DNA of 57,789 bases from Salinivirgaceae bacterium. GTDB taxonomy: Bacteria; Bacteroidota; Bacteroidia; Bacteroidales; SZUA-534. The notes under the pieces are model-generated. The model searched no databases and was not told where the DNA came from. It saw only the letters and a list, made by a program, of their open reading frames with translations. Of this stretch, positions 6,968 to 14,695 are shown in pieces. Location: the NCBI GenBank assembly GCA_017551905.1, contig JAFZKK010000116.1, positions 1 to 57,789 on the forward strand. The letters are read 5' to 3'. The number at the start of each line of letters is the position of its first letter. Position 1 is the first letter of the stretch. The translations under genes and the position numbers were made by a program.

Positions 6968-8347
6968 ATGAACGAAATCCTAACCCATATTATCGAGCAA
7001 TGGTTCCTGACCGAGCCAGCCTTGTTTCGCATTTTCTGCATTCAGCAGTTGGAGCCGAACACCGAGATGCGTTGCCCTGTGCGGTGCGGCGGCGGGCGCG
7101 TGCAGTACAATCCAGCAATGATTACTGGCTGCCGCATAAGCAACGCCGAGTTGGAGGAACTGCTTCGTATTGAGATGATTAGGCTCTTGCTGAAGCACCC
7201 ATACGAGCGTCTGCCCGAAGGCTGTCTGCCCGAGGCGGCGAGCCTTGCCAGCAATATGGTTATCGACCAGCACGCCAACCTTCGACTTGTGCAATACGCC
7301 AAGGCCGCCGCGTTCCAACTGCCTGCAAATGAATGTTATGAGTGGTATGTCAACAAGCTCGATGTGCTGCTTCGCCAGCCAATTATTGAGGACGATACGC
7401 CGCCCGACCGTCAGTCATTCGGACCCGTCGCTGGCAGCGGCAATGGCAGTCCTTCCGACGATGCAAACGACTCTGATTCAGACGATTTGCCCGACAGAGA
7501 ACCCAATCCCGAGCAAGGCGATAATGAGCAAAATTCTAATTCCAACACTAAATCCAAAGGTGGCGGCAATTCGCTCTGGCGGAAACTATCGGAAAAAATG
7601 AACCGCTGGCTTGCCAAAGATTTCCAATATGGCCGAAAATTGGACGGTAATGCGGGGCAGCAGATGTTGCGCGACTGGTTAGCCGACAACACCGAGCTGT
7701 GGCAGGACGATGAGTTGCGCCGCGAGGAAATCAACGAGCTTATCCGCACCACAACGCAATGGGGCACGCTGCCTGGCAAGCTCGTGGAGCAGATTATCGC
7801 CTCGTTGGCCGTCAAAATGGACTACCGCAAGGCGCTGTCGTCGTTCCACACGAGCATTCTGTCGAGCAAGCGCCACCTCACGCGTATGCGCCCCAACCGC
7901 CGCAGCGGATTCGCGCAGATGGGCAGCCGTTACGACCTTGCGTCGCGGCTTCTGGTGGCCGTCGATGTGAGCGGCTCAATCGACTCGCGCACCCTGCAGG
8001 CCTTCTATTCGGTGGTGGCGCGGTTCTTCAAATACGGCGTCGAAACCATTGATGTGGTGCAGTTCGATGCCGCCCTTCAAGGCGATGTTGTCACCTTCAA
8101 AAAGCGCCCCACAAAAGTTGAGGTCCGCGGCCGCGGCGGCACAAGTTTCCAGGAGGTTTTCGACTATCTGAAAGACCACCGCCAATACGACGGCCTGCTG
8201 ATTTTCACCGACGGCTACGCCCCCGAGCCCCGCGTCGATTTCGCAATGCGGACAAAGGTGCTCTGGATTTGCCGCAGCGAGGCGGAGTACAACCAACACC
8301 ACGAGTGGATGTCGAAAACAGGCCGCGCCTGCTGGATTGAATTTTAG
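6968..8347 (+). CDS. VWA protein with degenerate DUF2201-type peptidase domain
   Basis: Encodes 459 aa. The C-terminal VWA domain (about 325-459) has a full MIDAS: D333-x-S335-x-S337 in DVSGS, T392 in GGTS and D415 in FTDG, so it should bind Mg2+ and a partner. Residues 141-200 are a low-complexity acidic, Asn/Ser-rich linker. The N-terminal part matches the layout of DUF2201_N (YNPAMI, then LEELL, then LLLKHPYER), but the position expected to hold HExxH reads IEMIR. The zincin there should therefore be inactive. A separate gene just upstream supplies an intact HExxH. It is the expected partner of the MoxR ATPase at 5140. Confidence 0.82.
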   Translation: MNEILTHIIEQWFLTEPALFRIFCIQQLEPNTEMRCPVRCGGGRVQYNPAMITGCRISNAELEELLRIEMIRLLLKHPYERLPEGCLPEAASLASNMVIDQHANLRLVQYAKAAAFQLPANECYEWYVNKLDVLLRQPIIEDDTPPDRQSFGPVAGSGNGSPSDDANDSDSDDLPDREPNPEQGDNEQNSNSNTKSKGGGNSLWRKLSEKMNRWLAKDFQYGRKLDGNAGQQMLRDWLADNTELWQDDELRREEINELIRTTTQWGTLPGKLVEQIIASLAVKMDYRKALSSFHTSILSSKRHLTRMRPNRRSGFAQMGSRYDLASRLLVAVDVSGSIDSRTLQAFYSVVARFFKYGVETIDVVQFDAALQGDVVTFKKRPTKVEVRGRGGTSFQEVFDYLKDHRQYDGLLIFTDGYAPEPRVDFAMRTKVLWICRSEAEYNQHHEWMSKTGRACWIEF

Positions 8348-8359
8348 GGAACGATGTAG

Positions 8360-8379
8360 GGACGTGGCGTGCCGCGTCC
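8360..8379. repeat. GGACGTGGC-type palindrome
   Basis: GGACGTGGCGTGCCGCGTCC, a 20-bp imperfect palindrome just after the VWA stop codon. It is one of a dispersed family in this window (also near 18060, 22335, 46830, 51965 and 56927). Confidence 0.7.
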
Positions 8380-8409
8380 GAATAAATGGAAATCAAAAAC
8401 AGTAACGCT

Positions 8410-9339
8410 ATGGACGCAGAAACAATATTTAAAAATATAGATTTAGACTCGTGGCAGACCGTTTTGCAGCAAGTCGGACGGCTGATAATCGCTCAAAAAA
8501 ATGATGAGTTTTGGAAGTTGCGAAATGCTGGAGCCAAAAACATTTCCTTCCCGTTTTGGGAAGATGATTTCAAGGTGTTTCGTGAAACTAACAAGGCGAA
8601 GATTATCGAATTAGAAAAGAAACGTCTTGTAAATAAATACGATAAGCGCAACATTGAGGGCGAGTATCTCGACAGCAAAATTTCTGACTTGCAATTTTTG
8701 CAGATGCCTTTGAAGCCCGACCAGCGCAACGAAGTTTTGGTTGCTTTGGCGCAGAAAGGAGTGCAGGTTTACGAAACCGAAATTCCGTTAAGCACCGATG
8801 TTTACTTTTCTTTGCAGAATATAACAATCGATTATCATAGCGACAATTACCACGACCGAGCGCAGTGGAAACTGACTGTCAAAGCGATGGCCCGCTGGTT
8901 CAAAACCGATTTGTACCCCGCCAGTGTCTATCTCGAAATCGACCGCAACATTCCGCAGTGGATTGAGGAAGGCAGAGAACTGAAACGCGAGTTCGACAAA
9001 ATTGAAAAGATTGAGCAGATAAACGCGAATTCGATTAAAGTGCTTGTAAAGAACAAGATGCGTGAGTTGGGCTGTGAGTATAGGTTTAATGAGAAAAAGG
9101 CCGAGCCATTTCAAAAACCCAAAAAGACGAAAGACTATTTGCTTGAAGTCAAATTACAGAAAGGCAGAGAGTTAGCCATAACAATTCCGTCCGCAAAAAT
9201 CGAAAAAGTGAGAACCCTGCTCGACTCGCTTTCCACCTATATCGATGCCATAAACAACGTACCAGCCAATGTCAGAATCCATTACCACAAAGTTGGCGGC
9301 GGCGAGCAATGGATTGTGGAAGAAAACGAAAATAGATAA
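8410..9339 (+). CDS. Unknown-family protein A (one MRELGxEY module)
   Basis: Encodes 309 aa from 8410; an in-frame ATG at 8386 is possible. I prefer 8410 because all three neighbours start as CTATGGA-x and encode MD-. No known domain is recognised. The C-terminal module (about 210-300) contains KVLVKNKMRELGCEY, then LEVKLQKGRELAITIP, then an amphipathic helix, and ends IDAINNVPANVRI. The same module recurs in the genes at 9374, 10609 (twice) and 15027 (twice). The ~50 residues before it (LEIDRNI, EFDK, INANS) are nearly identical to protein B. The N-terminal part is helical and charged. No signal peptide or TM segment is seen, so it is cytoplasmic. It probably belongs to the MoxR-VWA operon. 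Confidence 0.8.
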   Translation: MDAETIFKNIDLDSWQTVLQQVGRLIIAQKNDEFWKLRNAGAKNISFPFWEDDFKVFRETNKAKIIELEKKRLVNKYDKRNIEGEYLDSKISDLQFLQMPLKPDQRNEVLVALAQKGVQVYETEIPLSTDVYFSLQNITIDYHSDNYHDRAQWKLTVKAMARWFKTDLYPASVYLEIDRNIPQWIEEGRELKREFDKIEKIEQINANSIKVLVKNKMRELGCEYRFNEKKAEPFQKPKKTKDYLLEVKLQKGRELAITIPSAKIEKVRTLLDSLSTYIDAINNVPANVRIHYHKVGGGEQWIVEENENR

Positions 9340-9373
9340 TGCAAACATTTTCAACATATTAAACTTTAAAACT

Positions 9374-10507
9374 ATGGATACCCAAAAGTTATTCGACGAA
9401 TTAAAGATGAATAATATCTCGAAAAGCATTTCTCTGCAACTTAAGCAATTGTTTTTCAGCAAGAAGACGGAAGAGATATTGGAAAAATACAATCGTGTAC
9501 ACTTAACTTTGGAGCAAGGCTATTACATTTCTGGCTGTTTTGTCGCCAATATTCCGCAATTGTTGCCCGAAGCCGAAGTGATTCAAAACAAGTATAGCAA
9601 GTTCAACGAGCCAAAGTGGATAAAAATGAAAAACATTGATTTTGAGATGTGTAGTCCCAAATTTTTAAGTGCTTATTGTTCTTTTTCATATATGGATTTT
9701 TATAAGATAAATGATATCGCCGATGTAATGCGAGAAATCGATAATGCTGTACCTGAATGGGAAGCAGAGTTTCAGACATTTTGCACTAAAAATCAACAGA
9801 AAATCAAAGATTTAGACACAAAACGATTGCTCTTTGGTTCCAATATATCGAATGTTGCAATAAACTATGCGGTAAGCAAAGTCAGAGAAACAGCTTTTAT
9901 GCACCGTCGGTTGTTGCCAAATATGTGTGAGTCGGTTTATAAAGCGCTGGAAAACAAAGCCATAAAAAAGAAGGAGAGAACTCTTATATTTCAAAATTGT
10001 AGAATTGATTTTGGCACAGATGAGGCAATACAAATTGGAAAGTTAAAAGTTTATTTCACCAATTATAGTGGATTTTGCGGGATAGATTTATGTTCCCCAG
10101 AAGTTCTACTTGAAATCGACCGTAATATTCTGCAATGGATATACGAAGGTAAAGAATTGGAGCGTGAGTTCGACAAGCGGGAGAAAATAAAGCAGATAAA
10201 TGAAAATTCGACTAAAGTGCTTGTAAAAAACAAGATGCGCGAATTAGGCTGCGAGTACAGATTAGCTGATAAAGACAAAGGCCAATCCTATTATTATAAA
10301 CAATCGGAGAAGCCAAAAGAATACGAATTGGCAATTAAATTACAGAAAGGCAGGAAGTTGGTTGTAACCATTCCGACCGCCAACCTCGACCGCGTGCGCA
10401 AAATCCTCGACTCGCTTTCCGCCTCAATCAACGCCATAAACAGCGTGCCAATGAACCACCGAATCAAATTCCAGTTCGCTGGCAACGAAGCCTGGTTGAA
10501 GGAGTAA
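9374..10507 (+). CDS. Unknown-family protein B (one MRELGxEY module)
   Basis: Encodes 377 aa from ATG 9374 (MDTQKLFDEL), 34 bp after gene A; an upstream in-frame ATG at 9269 would overlap gene A and is unlikely. The C-terminal third is a close paralogue of A: LEIDRNILQWI, then KVLVKNKMRELGCEY, IKLQKGRKLVVTIP and SINAINSVP. The N-terminal ~230 residues differ from A but share a 'VPEW..EF..F' segment with protein C. The middle of the gene is AT-rich compared with the module, as if the module were grafted onto variable N-termini. No catalytic motif is seen. It may be an adaptor, effector or specificity subunit of the MoxR-VWA operon (inference). Confidence 0.8.
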   Translation: MDTQKLFDELKMNNISKSISLQLKQLFFSKKTEEILEKYNRVHLTLEQGYYISGCFVANIPQLLPEAEVIQNKYSKFNEPKWIKMKNIDFEMCSPKFLSAYCSFSYMDFYKINDIADVMREIDNAVPEWEAEFQTFCTKNQQKIKDLDTKRLLFGSNISNVAINYAVSKVRETAFMHRRLLPNMCESVYKALENKAIKKKERTLIFQNCRIDFGTDEAIQIGKLKVYFTNYSGFCGIDLCSPEVLLEIDRNILQWIYEGKELEREFDKREKIKQINENSTKVLVKNKMRELGCEYRLADKDKGQSYYYKQSEKPKEYELAIKLQKGRKLVVTIPTANLDRVRKILDSLSASINAINSVPMNHRIKFQFAGNEAWLKE

Positions 10508-10608
10508 GTTATTTAGAATGTAGGAGTTAGGAATTAGAAATTAACAATGAACAATTAAAAATGAAGAATTTCAACTTGTTAAACTCGTTCAACTTTAAAC
10601 TTAAAACT

Positions 10609-11595
10609 ATGGATATCAACATATTAATCGACAGGATTAAGAAATTCAAGAATTACCATTTCCCTAATACAGAATTGGTTAAGGTTTTGTTTTTCGAGGA
10701 GAAACTGAAAGCGATGAACTATGTGCCAAAGCCTGGATATGCAGATTTTTGGCAATTTTCGCGTAACGTAAATGAACTATGTCCTGGCATTGGCTCCAGC
10801 CTTTACAATATACGATTCAGCAATGTGTGGTTTGCAAATAAATGGCAAGGTGTGTGTTGTGGATTTTATGTTCACGGTGCCAATCGTTATTTCCCGCTCA
10901 CAAATAATTGGGACTTCGATGTTGAAGATGTAGTGCGTCAGATGCAGAAAATCAACGCTTTAATCCCCGAATGGGATAAGGAATTCAAGGTCTTTTGGAA
11001 CGAGAAACGCGAAACCTTGCAGCACGAATTGCAGAAGCATAACAAAACCAAGCAGATAGGCGCAAACACCGCCGTTATTCTCGCCCAAAGCCGAATGCGC
11101 GAGTTGGGTTGCGAGTATCAAATAGAAGGACAGACGCTCGAAATCAAACTCTTGCACGGACGCAAATTCTGCATATCGCTGCCAACCAATAATATGAGCG
11201 CCGTAAAGCGGATTCTCGCTCGAATTCCGCAGTACGCCGATGTTATTAACAGCGTGCCCGATGGCTACCAGATAAAGAACCTCTCGCTCAACGATATGAT
11301 GGCAGTTGGCGAGGCGCCCGCCGAGGTTGATAATCTGATGAAGCAATTGGGCTACAAATACGCGTGCGACCCCCAGCCCTCGCAAAACAATTCTGACACA
11401 TACACTTTGAGCAAGTTGTTTGTCAGTCTGCCCAAAAAGCGCGAGTTGGTGGTGTTGCAATCGCAAATGCTGCCGCAGCTGTTGTCGCGCCAGCTCGACG
11501 CCCTTCCCGCCTGCATTGACGCCATAAACAGTGTCCCCAGCAATTTCCGCATTCGCAAGGCGCTTCCGTGCGACAAGTGGACGAAGGAGGTGTAA
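10609..11595 (+). CDS. Unknown-family protein C (two modules)
   Basis: Encodes 328 aa from ATG 10609 (MDINILIDRI), after a 101-bp gap filled with A-rich words. The N-terminal ~130 residues include a 'LIPEWDKEFKVFW' segment like protein B. Module 1 then has QSRMRELGCEYQ, LEIKLLHGRKFCISLP and INSVPDGYQI. A second, more diverged module has LMKQLGYKY, KKRELVVL and IDAINSVPSNFRIRKALP. The closing stretch (NFRIRK-LPCDKW) is nearly identical to protein D at 15027 and to a remnant at 16227. It is last in the MoxR-headed run. The function is unknown. Confidence 0.8.
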   Translation: MDINILIDRIKKFKNYHFPNTELVKVLFFEEKLKAMNYVPKPGYADFWQFSRNVNELCPGIGSSLYNIRFSNVWFANKWQGVCCGFYVHGANRYFPLTNNWDFDVEDVVRQMQKINALIPEWDKEFKVFWNEKRETLQHELQKHNKTKQIGANTAVILAQSRMRELGCEYQIEGQTLEIKLLHGRKFCISLPTNNMSAVKRILARIPQYADVINSVPDGYQIKNLSLNDMMAVGEAPAEVDNLMKQLGYKYACDPQPSQNNSDTYTLSKLFVSLPKKRELVVLQSQMLPQLLSRQLDALPACIDAINSVPSNFRIRKALPCDKWTKEV

Positions 11596-11627
11596 ATTGT
11601 TGATAACAACCATTTTGCTTTAATCGC

Positions 11628-11705
11628 TGTCAAAAACACAAGCCATTTTTGCTCGATTTTGTCAAAAACACAATAAAATTTTGGCCGATTTTGTCAAAAA
11701 CACAA
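11628..11705 (+). repeat. Three TGTCAAAAACACAA repeats with 32-bp period
   Basis: The 14-mer TGTCAAAAACACAA occurs at 11628-11641, 11660-11673 and 11692-11705, starting exactly every 32 bp. The 18-bp spacers are partly conserved (TTTTG-x-YCGATTT before copies 2 and 3). The array lies between gene C and the FtsK-like promoter at 11749. Three helical turns between copies would suit a cooperative DNA-binding protein, but slippage-born tandem repeats would look the same. Confidence 0.8.
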
Positions 11706-11748
11706 GGTTCTCACAAAAAAACATTTCCACCACATTTTTTATCCACCA

Positions 11749-11783
11749 CTCTCATTATTTGGGAGTGATGAGCCTTAATATTG
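11749..11783 (+). promoter_or_regulatory. Shared island promoter, copy 3 (FtsK-like gene)
   Basis: CTCTCATTATTTGGGAG (11749-11765), 10 nt, then TAATATTG (11776-11783). The upstream flank (TTTTTTATCC) is also shared with copy 4. It lies about 37 bp before the FtsK-like start codon. Confidence 0.65.
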
Positions 11784-11820
11784 CTGTCATATTGATGTCG
11801 AACCATAAAAACGAATGATT

Positions 11821-13077
11821 ATGAACGATTTGTTAAACAACTATCATTTGCCGCCAATCGACCTACTTAACGACTACAAGCAGGACGATTCGGCTGTGAC
11901 CGAAGAGGATTTGATAGCCAACAAAAACAGAATTTTAGAGGTGCTGGATATGTTCAAAATCGGAGTTGACAAGATTTCAGCCACCGTCGGTCCAACAGTG
12001 ACGCTCTACGAGATAGTGCCGACAAATGATGTTAAAATCTCTGAAATCAATAATTTAAGAGAGGATATTGAATTTGGGTTCGCCGAACTTGGCGTTCGCA
12101 TTATTGCGCCGATTCCTGGGCGAGGAACAATCGGCATTGAGATGCCAAACCGTAAGCCGCAAACGGTAACGTTACGCTCGGTGATTGGGTCGAAACGGTT
12201 TCAGGAATCGGATTTTGAGTTGCCTGTGGCCATTGGCAAAACCATTGACAACGAGACAGTTGTGTTCGATTTGACAAAAGCGCCGCACTTGATTTTGGCA
12301 GGAGCTGTTGGGCAAGGTAAAACGGTGGCAATCAACACAATTCTGATGTCGTTACTCTACAAGAAAACACCCGAGCAACTGAAGATTGTGCTATTTGACC
12401 CTAAAAGAATGGAACTATCGCCATACAAGTTGGTAGAAAAACAATTTTTGGCCAAACTGCCCGATGACGAAACTGCCATTGTTACAGATAGATGGAAAGC
12501 CGCAGACACAATGCAGTCGCTTCTTTTTGAGATGAACAGCCGCTACAACTTGCTACAAAAATCTTTTTGCCGCAACATTAAAGAGTACAACGAAAAGTTT
12601 GTCTGCGGGCAACTCGACCCAAGTAATGGTTATGGCTATATGCCTTATATTGTTGTGGTTATAGATGAATTTTCTGACTTGATAATGACTCTTGAAAAAG
12701 ATATTGAAATGCCCGTCGCCCGTTTAGCACAATTGGGAGATGCGGTTGGCATTCACCTGATTATTGCAACGCAAAGGCCTACAAATAATGTCCTCACAGG
12801 TCTGATAAAAGCCAACTTCCCGTCGCGCGTCGTCTTCAAGGTGTTGAGTAATATGGATTCGCTCACCGTTCTTGATGCTTCGGGCGCCACACAACTGATT
12901 GGTCGTGGCGATATGCTGATTTCGGTGGGTTGCAACGTTCTCACACGAGTGCAATGCGCTTTCGCCGATGCAGCAGAAATTAAGCAAGTTGCGGAATATA
13001 TTGGCAGTCAGCAGGTGTGCGAATCGACATTTACGCTACCCAAGTGCGAAACGAATCGTGTGGACGGCGAAGAATAG
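11821..13077 (+). CDS. Soluble FtsK/SpoIIIE-type DNA translocase
   Basis: Encodes 418 aa from 11821, or 420 from an ATG at 11815. The first ~115 residues match the FtsK alpha domain (ISATVGPTVTLYEI, then PIPGRGTIGIEMPN). The beta/RecA motor follows: Walker A GAVGQGKT (about 161-168), 'VLFDPKRMEL', Walker B VVVIDEFSDL, and the IIATQRPTNNVLTG motif. It lacks both the N-terminal membrane segments and the C-terminal gamma (KOPS/SRS-reading) winged helix. It is much shorter than FtsK (about 800 aa) and unlikely to be the division protein. It should pump DNA as a cytosolic hexamer, perhaps recruited by a partner. The DNA-linked neighbours and the shared promoter tie it to the island. Confidence 0.9.
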   Translation: MNDLLNNYHLPPIDLLNDYKQDDSAVTEEDLIANKNRILEVLDMFKIGVDKISATVGPTVTLYEIVPTNDVKISEINNLREDIEFGFAELGVRIIAPIPGRGTIGIEMPNRKPQTVTLRSVIGSKRFQESDFELPVAIGKTIDNETVVFDLTKAPHLILAGAVGQGKTVAINTILMSLLYKKTPEQLKIVLFDPKRMELSPYKLVEKQFLAKLPDDETAIVTDRWKAADTMQSLLFEMNSRYNLLQKSFCRNIKEYNEKFVCGQLDPSNGYGYMPYIVVVIDEFSDLIMTLEKDIEMPVARLAQLGDAVGIHLIIATQRPTNNVLTGLIKANFPSRVVFKVLSNMDSLTVLDASGATQLIGRGDMLISVGCNVLTRVQCAFADAAEIKQVAEYIGSQQVCESTFTLPKCETNRVDGEE

Positions 13078-13139
13078 TAGAATGAAATGGGATAATTTTT
13101 AACTTTATGGATGTATAACATTTTAAAAATATTACTTGT

Positions 13140-13850
13140 ATGAAAAGTATTGAAGAATTAACCAAAGCACAAAATGATTTGATTGACGAAATCCAAGCAT
13201 TTGCAGAATCAAAAAAACTTGTCACAGAAGATATTTGCCCCATTTACGATGGGGTTGCAGACATTGACGCATATTTAAAATCATCACTTAAAATTATGTG
13301 GATTTTAAAAAATGCTTATGATGCCAATGATGGTAATAACAATCCGAATGGAGGTGGTTGGTATTTAAAAGATGTTTTGGATTCGAGTGTGCAAACGTGG
13401 AGAGGAATGGCATATGCGATTTATGGGTTTCGTAATGATTTGGATTGGGGTGCACTTCCTGCCATAAGTCAAAATAAAAAAATAATAGATGAAATTAAAA
13501 GTGTCGCATATATCAATATAAATAAAATGCCAGGATTAAAGAGCATATCTGATTCAGAGGCACTGTATTGCTATAATTTGTGGAAAGACATATTGAATAA
13601 ACAAATAGATGTATATGAACCAGATGTTATTATTTTCGGCGGGACATTTCGTTTCTTTTATAACTCTGACGAATTAGAATCAAGCAAACAGGAATGTTTT
13701 GAAAATCTTGATTCAAAAGCAGATAAGAAAGCAATTGTATATAAATACAATGGTAAATGGCTTATTTCCGTGCATCATCCTTCTAGATACGGCGGAGTAT
13801 ATATTGATACTCTGATAGATGCTTTAAATTATGTAAAAAATCACAAATAA
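13140..13850 (+). CDS. Uracil-DNA-glycosylase-like protein (tentative)
   Basis: Encodes 236 aa. Features recalling the UDG fold are a first-strand KIMWILKNAYDAN segment, an AYININKMPG segment, YEPDVIIFGGTF (the strand before the active-site loop), and a C-terminal 'SVHHPSRYGG' resembling the conserved His-Pro-Ser loop of UDG superfamily motif 2. I cannot confirm the catalytic Asp/Asn, so activity is open. The gene is clearly AT-rich compared with the FtsK-like gene 62 bp upstream, which suggests a separate origin. It is likely co-transcribed with the motor. It could instead be an unrelated Rossmann-like hypothetical protein. Confidence 0.55.
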   Translation: MKSIEELTKAQNDLIDEIQAFAESKKLVTEDICPIYDGVADIDAYLKSSLKIMWILKNAYDANDGNNNPNGGGWYLKDVLDSSVQTWRGMAYAIYGFRNDLDWGALPAISQNKKIIDEIKSVAYININKMPGLKSISDSEALYCYNLWKDILNKQIDVYEPDVIIFGGTFRFFYNSDELESSKQECFENLDSKADKKAIVYKYNGKWLISVHHPSRYGGVYIDTLIDALNYVKNHK

Positions 13851-13903
13851 TCGCTTTCGGGTGCCTATTTCAGCACACCCTTTATCTAAAAAAACATTGA
13901 TTT

Positions 13904-14425
13904 ATGAATAAGACAAACGTACAAAATCAATTGCCAAATGACTATTTCAACCTTGACAAGTGCAAAGACGATAAAGAACGGGCTGTGCTGATTGCTACCG
14001 AAATTGAAAAGAAGCAAGCAGAATTAAAGCAGTTGCAAAAACTATATGGCGAACTGATTATGAGTTTTCTTGTCGAACTGAAACAAAAGATTGAGAACCA
14101 ATTTCCAAATTTGAATTTTGAGTTCACAAAATTGGGTGATATTAAGGCAATATATGTGCTTAACAACATTCATTATGAAGTCAATATCTTCAAAGGCAAG
14201 GTGGCAAGTAAACTTGAGTGCGGTGTTAGAGTTGGAATAAGTGATGTCAAGAGAAAAAAGCAAATGGAGAAGGCTGTTATGTCAAAATTCAAAGATGTAT
14301 TGGAATATACTGATGGCAGATACACAATGTATAAAACGTTTAGTACCAAAGATTTTGACAGCGCAATTTCTTGCTACTACACTCTCATTGAAGGATTTGA
14401 GGAACTAACAAACTCGCAACAATAA
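13904..14425 (+). CDS. Unknown protein with N-terminal coiled coil
   Basis: Encodes 173 aa. Residues ~22-65 are heptad-rich (ATEIEKKQAELKQLQKLYGE) and likely form a coiled coil. A mixed alpha/beta remainder includes 'YEVNIFKGKVASKLECGVRVG'. No signal peptide, TM segment or catalytic motif is seen, and I do not recognise the family. It is AT-rich like the preceding gene, from which it is separated by 53 bp, and the two may have arrived together. Confidence 0.65.
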   Translation: MNKTNVQNQLPNDYFNLDKCKDDKERAVLIATEIEKKQAELKQLQKLYGELIMSFLVELKQKIENQFPNLNFEFTKLGDIKAIYVLNNIHYEVNIFKGKVASKLECGVRVGISDVKRKKQMEKAVMSKFKDVLEYTDGRYTMYKTFSTKDFDSAISCYYTLIEGFEELTNSQQ

Positions 14426-14468
14426 ATCTGTATAAATCAGTCGAATCAGTATTCCTAAAATTTGACTT

Positions 14469-14552
14469 ATGTAAAATTTCGCAGCAATCAATTTTGAAAC
14501 AGCAAACGGCAAACCGTCAACCATTTGCAATGTTGATGTGGTTGCTAAAACA
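14469..14552 (+). pseudogene. Remnant of a second DEDDh exonuclease gene
   Basis: ATG-TAA followed by 26 codons reading NFAAINFETANGKPS, then TICNVDVVAKT. These align codon by codon with the start of the exonuclease at 2381 (MKNFVAIDFETANGKRS, then SVCSVGIVVV). Codon 2 has become a stop, the Exo I Asp has become Asn, and the homology ends at the terminator at 14550. It is therefore a dead 5' fragment. Confidence 0.75.
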
Positions 14553-14590
14553 GCGCCGCCCGATAAAACTCGTCCGCGCTGTTTTTTTTT
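14550..14590 (+). terminator. Rho-independent terminator
   Basis: ACAGCGC (14550-14556) pairs perfectly with GCGCTGT (14576-14582), followed by a run of T to 14590. It closes the FtsK-like/UDG-like/173-aa unit just before promoter copy 4. Confidence 0.75.
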
Positions 14591-14598
14591 ATCCGTCA

Positions 14599-14633
14599 CT
14601 CTCATTATTTGGGAGCGTGGTGTCCTAATATTG
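14599..14633 (+). promoter_or_regulatory. Shared island promoter, copy 4
   Basis: CTCTCATTATTTGGGAG (14599-14615), 10 nt, then TAATATTG (14626-14633), identical in motif, spacing and -7 box to copy 3. It drives the 102-aa gene and probably the genes at 15027 and 15601. Confidence 0.65.
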
Positions 14634-14695
14634 CGTACAATAATTCCTTAAGGATGGCTTAATGTTCCCTTAATGATAAACACAAAAAAACGCGT

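Noticed and set aside
11628-11705. TGTCAAAAACACAA array as a short CRISPR
   Set aside because: The 18-bp spacers are similar to each other, the repeat is only 14 bp, and no cas gene is present.
11821-13077. The FtsK-like gene as the cell-division ftsK
   Set aside because: No membrane segments, no gamma domain, half the usual length, and accessory neighbours.
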